Origin: CAZKVJ01 sp964556225
Lineage (GTDB): Bacteria; Actinomycetota; Acidimicrobiia; Acidimicrobiales; Ilumatobacteraceae
DNA length: 64,000 nt
Assembly (NCBI GenBank): GCA_964556225.1
Contig: CAZKVJ010000015.1
Location: forward strand, 32,693-96,692
Direction of reading: 5' to 3'
Under the pieces are notes generated by a model, which saw nothing but the letters and a program-made list of their open reading frames with translations, made no database searches and had not been told where the DNA came from. Shown here one piece after another: positions 8,959 through 15,248 of this stretch (its first letter is position 1; the number at the start of each line of letters is the position of its first letter). The position numbers and the translations under genes are program-made.

Positions 8959-10305
8959 TCACAGCGGCGTGTTGTCGTGCTTGCGAGGGGCCAGCAGCTC
9001 GCGCTTGTCGTCGAGGATCGCGAGGGCAGCGGCGATCTCGCGGCGGGTGTCGGCGGGGTCGATGACGGCGTCGACGTAGCCACGCTCGGCGGCGATGTAT
9101 GGGTTGAGCAGGCGCTCGGTGTAGTCGGCCTCGAACGCCGCACGCTCCTCGGGGCTCGAGCGCCGCTGGAGGATCGCCGCGGCCTGTCCGGCACCCATGA
9201 CCGCCAGCTCGGCGATCGGCCAGGCCAGGCACACGTCGTTGCCCATCTCCTTGGAGTCCATCACGATGTACGCCCCGCCGTAGCTCTTGCGCAGGATCAC
9301 ACACACCCGCGCCACGCTGGCCCGGGCGTAGGCGAACACCAGCTGGGCCCCGTGGCGGATCATCCCCCGCCACTCCAGGTCCTTGCCGGGGTAGAAGCCC
9401 GGCGTGTCGACCAGCGTCACGAGCGGCAGGTTGAAGGCGTCGCAGAACGCGACGAACCGGGCGGCCTTCTGCGACGCCGGGATGTCGAGCGTGCCGGCCA
9501 AGGCCAGCGGCTGGTTGGCCACCACGCCGACGGGACGACCATCGATCGTGGTGAACGCCGTCACCACGTTCGGCGCCCACCGCGCGCGGACCTCGAGCAG
9601 AGCGCCGTCGTCGCCGATCGCCCGGATCACGTCGCGCACGTCGTAGCTGCCGGTGCTGGTGGCCGGCATGAGCGCGCCGGCCTCAGGGGTCGAGCGACTC
9701 GGCGGGTCGTCGGTCTCCCACCGCGGCGGGAGCTCGTCGGTGCTGTCGGGCAGGTAGGCGAGCAGGGCGGCCACGGCGTCGAGCGCCGCTGCCTCGTCGG
9801 CCACGACCAGGCTGGCCGCCCCGGTGAACCGGGCGTGGGTCGCCGCGCCGCCGAGCTCATCGTTGCTCACCATGACCCCGGTGAACTCCGCCACCATCGT
9901 CGGTCCGGACACGAAGGCGTAGGCCGACTCGGTCATCACCACGTGGTCGGCCAGGCCGAGCAGGAGGGCGGGGCCGGAGACGGCCGGGCCGGTCGCCACC
10001 AGGATCGTCGGCACCACGCCACTGCACTCGGCGAGCGCTCTCGCCGCGATGCCCCATCCGTGCAGGGCGGCGATCCCTTCGACGATGTCGGCGCCGGAGG
10101 ACCCTATGAACCCCACGAGGGGGAGGTGCTCGGCGCGGGCAACGTGGGCCGCCTCGGCGATGACCTCGCCCGCCGCCGACGAGAGCGCACCCCGGCGGAT
10201 CTCGGCGTCGACGTCGAGGCGCACCACGCGCCGATCGTCGATCGACACCACCTCGGCGCGCGCTGCACCCGGCACGCGGACGCGCAGCGGGACGGAGGTC
10301 GGCAC
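8959..10305 (-). CDS. Acyl-CoA carboxyltransferase subunit-like protein
   Basis: Carboxyltransferase of the biotin-dependent acetyl-/propionyl-CoA carboxylase family, 448 residues. The C-terminal half is convincing: FVAFCDAFNLPLVTLVDTPGFYPGKDLEWRG, the oxyanion and acyl-CoA region RKSYGGAYIVMDSKEMGNDVCLAWP, and LNPYIAAERGYVDAVIDPADTRREI at the C-terminus. The N-terminal half (SGADIVEGIAALHGWG, PTILVATGPAVSGPALLLGLAD) also fits, but the first 60 or so residues usual in 510-530-residue beta subunits are missing. No biotin carboxylase or biotin carrier gene is adjacent, so the acyl substrate is unknown. A LysR gene lies 25 bp upstream on the same strand. Confidence 0.8.
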   Translation of the reverse strand: MPTSVPLRVRVPGAARAEVVSIDDRRVVRLDVDAEIRRGALSSAAGEVIAEAAHVARAEHLPLVGFIGSSGADIVEGIAALHGWGIAARALAECSGVVPTILVATGPAVSGPALLLGLADHVVMTESAYAFVSGPTMVAEFTGVMVSNDELGGAATHARFTGAASLVVADEAAALDAVAALLAYLPDSTDELPPRWETDDPPSRSTPEAGALMPATSTGSYDVRDVIRAIGDDGALLEVRARWAPNVVTAFTTIDGRPVGVVANQPLALAGTLDIPASQKAARFVAFCDAFNLPLVTLVDTPGFYPGKDLEWRGMIRHGAQLVFAYARASVARVCVILRKSYGGAYIVMDSKEMGNDVCLAWPIAELAVMGAGQAAAILQRRSSPEERAAFEADYTERLLNPYIAAERGYVDAVIDPADTRREIAAALAILDDKRELLAPRKHDNTPL

Positions 10306-10330
10306 GCCGCTGACACTAGGCGCGTGGCGC

Positions 10331-11269
10331 TCAGCTCGGGCGTGGGCCGGGCAGCACGCTGGCGTCGACGTGGACGCCGGGTTGGCGGTCGCCGCGGGCG
10401 GCCACGAGCTCTCGGGTCGCAGCGCGAACGGCCCGTGTGGCCGGGTTGGGCTGGGGGCGGCGGCGCTGTGCCCAGCCGACGACCCGGCGGGGCAGCTCTG
10501 GTACCGCGATCCGGCTGAACGGTCCCGTCACCCAGCGCGGCATGGCAGTGGCGGGGACGATGGCCGCGCCGAAGCCGTCGTAGGCCAGTGACGTCAGCAG
10601 GCGGACACCGTCGATCTCGGTCTGGGCGGTGAGCGTCGCTCCGTGGGCCCGGGCCGCCCGGTCGAGCACCCGGCGCAGGGCCGTGCCGGCCGGGGGCAGC
10701 AGCAGGGAGTGCTCGGCCAGCTCGCTGATGGAGATCGACTCGCGGCCGGCGAGGGGGTGTTCGTTGTTGACGAGCAGCACGAGATCCTCGGCGAACAGCG
10801 CCTCCACCTGCACCTCGGGGTCGTCGACGGGCAGGTGGACGACCGCGGCGTCGAGATCGCCGACCACCACCCGGGGGATGAGCGAGTCGGTCGTGCCGTC
10901 GTGGACGATGGCGTGGACCTTCGGGTGCGACGTGGCGAGCTGGCTGAGCAGCTGGGGCATCAGCCAGCGGGCAGTGGTGCCGATGACCCCGAGGCGGGTG
11001 TCGCCGGCCACCTCGTCGTCGTGGGTGGCCACGTCAGCGGCGATGTCGTCGAGCTCACGCAGGATCCGCCGGGCCCGCTCGACGACGACCGCCCCGTCGT
11101 CGGTGAGACCGCCACGCTGGCGGTCGATGAGCGTGACGCCGAGCTCCTTCTCCAGGCGGGCCACATGGGTTGAGACGTTCGACTGAACGGTGAACAGTGC
11201 ACGCGCGGCGGCCGAGAACGTGCCGTGATCGGCGATGGCGACGAGGGCGGCCAGCTGGCGAAGGTCCAT
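10331..11269 (-). CDS. LysR-family transcriptional regulator
   Basis: 312-residue DNA-binding regulator. The N-terminal winged helix (MDLRQLAALVAIADHGTFSAAARALFTVQSNVSTHVARLEKELGVTLIDRQ motif, residues 1-52) is the standard LysR HTH. Residues from about 90 form the periplasmic-binding-protein-like effector domain. The ATG at 11269 starts directly with the usual MDLRQL sequence. It lies upstream of the carboxyltransferase-like gene and may control it. Inverted repeats in its own 5' region (11275-11303) could be its binding site, directly next to the promoter of the divergent 6C RNA. Confidence 0.9.
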   Translation of the reverse strand: MDLRQLAALVAIADHGTFSAAARALFTVQSNVSTHVARLEKELGVTLIDRQRGGLTDDGAVVVERARRILRELDDIAADVATHDDEVAGDTRLGVIGTTARWLMPQLLSQLATSHPKVHAIVHDGTTDSLIPRVVVGDLDAAVVHLPVDDPEVQVEALFAEDLVLLVNNEHPLAGRESISISELAEHSLLLPPAGTALRRVLDRAARAHGATLTAQTEIDGVRLLTSLAYDGFGAAIVPATAMPRWVTGPFSRIAVPELPRRVVGWAQRRRPQPNPATRAVRAATRELVAARGDRQPGVHVDASVLPGPRPS

Positions 11270-11274
11270 CTCGA

Positions 11275-11303
11275 TTGGAGATGGTACCTATCGGTAACTC
11301 CAA
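11275..11303. promoter_or_regulatory. Putative LysR operator
   Basis: TTGGAG (11275-11280) and CTCCAA (11298-11303) form an inverted repeat with 17 bases between. Inside it lies a smaller dyad, TACC-TATC-GGTA (11285-11296). The position directly before the LysR start and the dyad layout fit an autoregulatory LysR site; this is inference. It ends 1 bp before the -35 hexamer of the 6C RNA promoter. Confidence 0.4.
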
Positions 11304-11304
11304 C

Positions 11305-11333
11305 TTGAAAGATCGCGCATTCACGTGCATACT
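11305..11333 (+). promoter_or_regulatory. Sigma-70-type promoter of the 6C RNA
   Basis: The -35 element TTGAAA (11305-11310) and the -10 element CATACT (11328-11333) are separated by 17 bp, close to the sigma-70/HrdB consensus, in one of the few AT-richer stretches of the window. The predicted start is near 11340, just before the first C-loop hairpin of the RNA. Confidence 0.6.
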
Positions 11334-11339
11334 TTCACA

Positions 11340-11456
11340 TGTTCGAAGCGGAGCGACCCCCCATCGCCCGCTCGACGAGAACCCACGAAGGTGGTCCCCC
11401 CAACCACCGGGTTCCAAACGGTTGAGAGGCCCCGCTTCCCCCAAGCGGGGCCTTTC
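11340..11456 (+). ncRNA. 6C small RNA
   Basis: Two consecutive hairpins carry loops of six cytosines, the hallmark of the actinobacterial 6C RNA. Hairpin 1 pairs 11348-11356 with 11364-11371 around CCCCCCA. Hairpin 2 pairs GAACCC (11379-11384) with GGGTTC (11409-11414) and GGTGGT (11390-11395) with ACCACC (11403-11408) around CCCCCCA. A strong terminator stem follows. In mycobacteria the homologue (B11) is a trans-acting regulator of mRNAs through its C-rich loops. The RNA is upstream of a HAD-IB gene here. As I recall, the mycobacterial copy also lies next to one, which supports conserved synteny. Exact ends are estimated. Confidence 0.88.
11427..11456 (+). terminator. Rho-independent terminator of the 6C RNA
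   Basis: Perfect 11-bp stem AGGCCCCGCTT / AAGCGGGGCCT with a five-C loop, followed by TTT. It closes the 6C RNA 40 bp before the start of the HAD/acyltransferase gene, so that gene probably has its own promoter or is reached only by readthrough. Confidence 0.85.
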
Positions 11457-11495
11457 CCGTTCTCACGGTCGCGACGGTGCTCTAGCGTGCACCCC

Positions 11496-13052
11496 ATGAG
11501 CACGGCCAAAGCCACGTCGACGTCGTCCAAGAAGGCGTCGTCCAAGAAGGCGTCGCCGAAGAAGTCGACCTCCAAGACGGCGTCATCAACGAAGAAGGCG
11601 ACGGCCGCGAAGGTCACGCCGGCCCGGCGTGGCGCCGCGTTCTTCGACCTCGACCGGACGTTGCTGGCCGGTGCCTCCGGGCCGGTGTTCTCCGAGGCGA
11701 TGCGCACCGCCGGCCTCGTGTCACGGTCGCTGCCAGGCGAGCGGCTGCTCTACGGGCTGTTCAACGCCGTGGGGGAGAACCTGCCGTCGATGGCGCTGGC
11801 CCGCCAGGCCGTCAGCTTCGCGAAGGGTCGCCGCCGGGAGGTCGTCCAGCAGGCCGCCGAGCAGGTCGCCGACCGTCTGGTCGCCCTGGTGCAGCCATTC
11901 GCCGGTCCGCTCATCGAGGAGCACCGCGCCGCGGGGCGGGCGGTCGTGCTCGCCACCACCACGCCCTACGACCTGGTGAAGCCCTTTGCCGACGCGCTCG
12001 GCCTCGACGACGTGGTCGCCACCCGCTACGGGGTGAACGCCGACGGCACCTACGACGGCACGCTGGCCGGGCCGTTCGTGTGGTCGAACGGGAAGCTGGA
12101 GGCGGTGGTCGACTGGGCCAAGCAGCACGGGGTCGATCTGGCCGAGAGCTACGCCTACAGCGACAGCGTCTACGACATCCCGCTGCTGTCGGCCGTGGGC
12201 CACGGGGTGGCGGTGAACCCGGATCCCCGGCTGGCGGTGATCGCCGTCGCCCGGCGCTGGCCCGTGCTGCACCTCGACGTGTCGCCGGGCGTGCAGAAGG
12301 TGCCGCTGCTCGGCGCCGAGCTGCAGCGCTTGGCCATGCAGTTCGCCCGCCCGGAGCTGGTTCCCTACGCCCGCATCCACATCACCGGCACCGAGCACAT
12401 CCCGAGCGACGGCCCGGCGATCGTGTGCGGCAACCACCGCAGCTACTTCGACCCGGCGGTCATGTCGATGGTGCTCGCTCGCACCGGCCGGTCGGCGCGC
12501 TTCTTGGGCAAGAAGGAGGTCTTCGACGTGCCGGTGGTGGGCCAGCTGGCCCGGGCGTTCGGTGGGATACGCGTGGACCGAGCCACCGGGAGCGACGAGC
12601 CGCTGCGGGCGGCGGCGGCCGCTCTCGACGGCGGCGAGCTGGTGGTGCTCATGCCCGAGGGCACGATCCCGCGGGGGCGGGCGTTCTTCGACCCGGTGCT
12701 GAAGGGTCGTTGGGGCGCGGCCCGGCTGTCGGCGATGACCGGCGCGCCGGTCATCCCGGTGGGCCTGTGGGGTACGGAGAAGGTCTGGCCGCGCTCATCG
12801 CGGATCCCCCACGTGTGGAACGTCACCGACCCGCCGCACGTCAGCGCCACGGTCGGCGAGGCGGTGGCACTGAAGCACGCGTCGCCGGATGCCGACACCA
12901 AGCGGATCATGGCCGCGATCTCGGCGCTGCTGCCGCCCGAGGCGCGGGTCCGCCGGGAGCCGACGCCGGAGGAGCTGGCGCTGACGCTGCCCCCGGGCTA
13001 CTCGGGTGACCCCGACAAGGAGGGCGAGCGCCGCCCGGGAACGGACCTCTGA
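11496..13052 (+). CDS. HAD-IB phosphatase / 1-acylglycerol-3-phosphate acyltransferase fusion
   Basis: 518-residue two-domain enzyme. Residues 2-45 are a low-complexity Lys/Ser/Ala/Thr tail (motifs SKKAS, PKKST, TKKAT). Residues 46-255 are a HAD-IB phosphatase with motif I FFDLDRTLLAG (Asp51, Asp53) and the motif IV region SYAYSDSVYDIPLL. Residues 280-500 are a PlsC-type acyltransferase with HxxxxD in CGNHRSYFDP and the PEGTIPRGR block. Such fusions are thought to act in phospholipid synthesis: acylation of lysophosphatidate, and dephosphorylation of an unknown substrate. The start ATG at 11496 removes an upstream in-frame extension that would run through the 6C RNA. It overlaps its convergent neighbour by 55 bp. 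Confidence 0.88.
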   Translation: MSTAKATSTSSKKASSKKASPKKSTSKTASSTKKATAAKVTPARRGAAFFDLDRTLLAGASGPVFSEAMRTAGLVSRSLPGERLLYGLFNAVGENLPSMALARQAVSFAKGRRREVVQQAAEQVADRLVALVQPFAGPLIEEHRAAGRAVVLATTTPYDLVKPFADALGLDDVVATRYGVNADGTYDGTLAGPFVWSNGKLEAVVDWAKQHGVDLAESYAYSDSVYDIPLLSAVGHGVAVNPDPRLAVIAVARRWPVLHLDVSPGVQKVPLLGAELQRLAMQFARPELVPYARIHITGTEHIPSDGPAIVCGNHRSYFDPAVMSMVLARTGRSARFLGKKEVFDVPVVGQLARAFGGIRVDRATGSDEPLRAAAAALDGGELVVLMPEGTIPRGRAFFDPVLKGRWGAARLSAMTGAPVIPVGLWGTEKVWPRSSRIPHVWNVTDPPHVSATVGEAVALKHASPDADTKRIMAAISALLPPEARVRREPTPEELALTLPPGYSGDPDKEGERRPGTDL

Positions 13053-13510
13053 CGGTGGGCGAGGCCCACGGTGGCCAGGGTCAGGCACAGTCCGGCGAAC
13101 GCCAGTGCTGCCGGGGCGAGCGCCGGCGACGCCCCGACCGAGCCGTTGAGCGCCGCCCACCAGCGGGAGGGCTCCGACATCGACGGCCACCGGTCGGTGA
13201 AGCGGGCGTTCAGCGGTGCCGTCTCGTAGTTGGAGTGGACGTGGCTCCAGACGCCGAAGGCGCTCGCCACGAACGTGCCCAACCCGACCAGGCGGGCCGT
13301 GGCAACGGTCGCCCGTGAGGGGTGGATCGCCAGTGCGAGGGCGGTCACGGCGACGACGGCGAGCACGATCCAGGGGATCACCTGCTCGACGCCGTTCCAG
13401 TGCCGCAGCATCGCCAGCTCGATCGCCGTCACGGCCGCGCTGGCCAGTGACAGCGCGAGGAACCCGCCGCGCAGTGCCCGGGCCGGGTCGGGTCGGGACG
13501 TCGAGGACAT
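12998..13510 (-). CDS. Small integral membrane protein
   Basis: 170-residue protein of unknown function with about four hydrophobic segments (roughly residues 15-35, 43-62, 70-90, 130-150). A conserved-looking loop, FGVWSHVHSNYETAPLNARFTDRWPSMS, lies between the third and fourth segments. The start ATG (13508-13510) overlaps the stop of the upstream lipoprotein gene by one base (TGATG), implying translational coupling and a shared role at the membrane. The last 55 bp overlap the convergent HAD/acyltransferase gene. Confidence 0.7.
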   Translation of the reverse strand: MSSTSRPDPARALRGGFLALSLASAAVTAIELAMLRHWNGVEQVIPWIVLAVVAVTALALAIHPSRATVATARLVGLGTFVASAFGVWSHVHSNYETAPLNARFTDRWPSMSEPSRWWAALNGSVGASPALAPAALAFAGLCLTLATVGLAHRQRSVPGRRSPSLSGSPE

Positions 13511-13914
13511 CAGATGGAGAGGACGGCGATGATGGCGTCGACGGTCTCCTCCGTCGGGCCGTACTTGGCCAGCTCCTCGCGGAGGTCGGCGAAGGTCGGG
13601 TCGCTGTAGGGCCGGTACTCGTCGACCTCACGGGCCCACTTGTCGGCGTTCGAGATGCCGGCGGCCTCGAAGGCGGCCTGCAGCTCGGCGATGGTGGCGT
13701 TGTTGGCGTCGACCGTGCCGGTCGCGGCGGCGTTGGTGGCGGCGGGTGTGTCGGTGGTGGTCGCGGCGGCGTCAGTGGCGGCCGGTGCCTCGGTGGCAGC
13801 GGGGGCCCCGGTCGTCGCGGTGGTCTCGTCGGATCCACCGTCGTCGCTGCCGCAGGCGGTCAGGGCGAGGGCACCGGCCACCGCCAGGGCGGCCAGTCGG
13901 GGGGCATGCCTCAT
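13510..13914 (-). CDS. Small lipoprotein with Thr/Ala-rich linker
   Basis: 134-residue secreted lipoprotein of unknown function. The signal peptide MRHAPRLAALAVAGALALTAC ends in a lipobox with Cys21. Residues 22-70 are a low-complexity Ala/Thr/Pro linker. Residues 71-134 (NNATIAELQAAFEAAGISNA and onward) form a small helical domain resembling a SAP- or helix-hairpin-like fold. The ATG at 13914 is chosen over an upstream in-frame one at 13959 because it begins the signal peptide and is preceded by GAAGGAG. It is coupled to the downstream membrane protein by a TGATG overlap. Confidence 0.75.
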   Translation of the reverse strand: MRHAPRLAALAVAGALALTACGSDDGGSDETTATTGAPAATEAPAATDAAATTTDTPAATNAAATGTVDANNATIAELQAAFEAAGISNADKWAREVDEYRPYSDPTFADLREELAKYGPTEETVDAIIAVLSI

Positions 13915-14026
13915 CGAGTCGTCTCCTTCGGGCGTCGGGACCCGCGGTCGCGGTCCCATCGCCGCGCAGGTTTGCGGCCGAACCTGAGAGCTCGCCGAGA
14001 GCCGGCCGGGAGCCTGCCGAGCGCGC

Positions 14027-14548
14027 TCAGTCGCCGGTGGTGCCGTCGAGGCGCTGACGGATCAGGTCGGCATGACCGCAGTGGCGGGCGTACTCCTCGA
14101 TCATGTGCACCATCACCCAGCGCAGGTTCGGGCGGAACCCGTTGCGCTCGTGGCGAGCCGGCTGGGCCAGATCGTTGGAGCGGATCACCGCGTCGGCGGC
14201 CTCGATCTCGGCCGTCAGCGCCGCGATCGCTGCGGCCAGCGTGTCGTCCGGGCCGGGGTGCAGGTCGCGGTCGGGGTCCTCGGTGGGGTGGGCGGCGCCG
14301 TAGAAGAGGGGCCCGGCGTCCTCGTCGCCGCGCATCCAGCGCTGGAACCAGTTCCGCTCGACCTCGGCCATGTGACGGATGAGCCCGGTGAGGTTGAGGT
14401 CGGAGGGTTCGACCGATGGCGTGCGGGCCTGCTCGTCGGTGAGCCCCTCGGCCTTGAGCACCAGCGTGCGCCGGTAGTAGTCGAGGAACGAGGTGAGCAT
14501 CGTGCGCTCGTCGCCGAGCCCCGGCGGGTCGACCCGGTCGTCAGGCAT
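14027..14548 (-). CDS. DinB-family protein (DUF664)
   Basis: 173-residue four-helix-bundle protein of the DinB/YfiT superfamily, DUF664 branch. Conserved pieces are MLTSFLDYYRRTLVLKAEGL, GLIRHMAEVERNWFQRW and the C-terminal MIEEYARHCGHADLIRQRLDG, which carry the histidines expected to bind a metal ion. Actinobacterial members include mycothiol-dependent S-transferases, so thiol-dependent detoxification is possible but unproven. The ATG at 14548 overlaps the end of the nitroreductase gene by 8 bp, so the two are likely co-translated. The 112 bp upstream of 14027 hold only a short GC-rich stem. Confidence 0.8.
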   Translation of the reverse strand: MPDDRVDPPGLGDERTMLTSFLDYYRRTLVLKAEGLTDEQARTPSVEPSDLNLTGLIRHMAEVERNWFQRWMRGDEDAGPLFYGAAHPTEDPDRDLHPGPDDTLAAAIAALTAEIEAADAVIRSNDLAQPARHERNGFRPNLRWVMVHMIEEYARHCGHADLIRQRLDGTTGD

Positions 14549-15236
14549 CGCGGCCCTCCTGGCTGTGGGGCCGCGCACCGAACGCCGGGCCGTCGAAGCG
14601 GTCGACCGTAGCGAACGTGTCGACGGGCGCGCGCCGGAGCCGGGTGGGCTGGTGCTCCGGGTGGCCGAGGAAGAGCGTGGCGGCAAGGGCGTGGCCGGCG
14701 GGCAGGCCGAGGAGGGGAGCGGCGAGCGGCTCGGCCCGTGACAGGAACGTGGTCATCACCCCGCCCAGGCCCCGCTCGCGGGCCGCCAGCAGGAGGCTCC
14801 AGCAGAACGGGTAGACGCTCGCTCCACCAGTGAGCGGCGGCCGGTCGAGGCCGGCATCCATCATGGCGATCCGCCCGAGGTCGGCGGCCACCACCAGCAC
14901 CACCGGTACGTCGACGATGTGGTCGAGCAGGTCGTTGGGCGCACCACCGGCCCGGGTGGCCGGCCGCTCCGACGTGGCGCCCTCGACGGCGGCGAACGGC
15001 GTGCGCCCGGTAGCGGCGATGGCGGCGTACTCGTCCCAGATCGGGCGCATGGTGTCGGCCAGGGCCCGTCGGCGCGCCGGGTCGCGCACCACCACGACCC
15101 GCCACGGCTGGCGGTTGCCGCCGCTCGGCGCGAACCGGGCATCGTCGAGGATGGCCGCCAGCGTGTCGTCGTCGACGGCTTGGGAGGTGAAGCGCCGCAC
15201 GGCGCCAGTGGTGCGCAGCGCCGGGCTCAGCTCCAT
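14541..15236 (-). CDS. Nitroreductase-family flavoprotein
   Basis: 231-residue FMN-dependent oxidoreductase. The N-terminus SPALRTTGAVRRFTSQAVDDDTLAAILDDARFAPSGGNRQPW is the usual nitroreductase opening, with FMN-phosphate contacts in the RRF and SGGNRQPW segments. The C-terminal part (LLLAARERGLGGVMTTFL, LFLGHPE) completes the fold. Substrates of the family range from nitro-compounds to quinones and flavin itself; none can be assigned. It is 12 bp downstream of aconitase and overlaps the following DinB gene by 8 bp, so all three could share a transcript. Confidence 0.85.
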   Translation of the reverse strand: MELSPALRTTGAVRRFTSQAVDDDTLAAILDDARFAPSGGNRQPWRVVVVRDPARRRALADTMRPIWDEYAAIAATGRTPFAAVEGATSERPATRAGGAPNDLLDHIVDVPVVLVVAADLGRIAMMDAGLDRPPLTGGASVYPFCWSLLLAARERGLGGVMTTFLSRAEPLAAPLLGLPAGHALAATLFLGHPEHQPTRLRRAPVDTFATVDRFDGPAFGARPHSQEGRDA

Positions 15237-15248
15237 CGACGGGGCCCG

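Noticed and set aside
13915..14026. A possible small gene or RNA in the gap between the lipoprotein and DinB genes.
   Set aside because: Only a short GC-rich stem (GGGACC.../GGTCCC) is visible, and no conserved RNA shape or coding frame fits.
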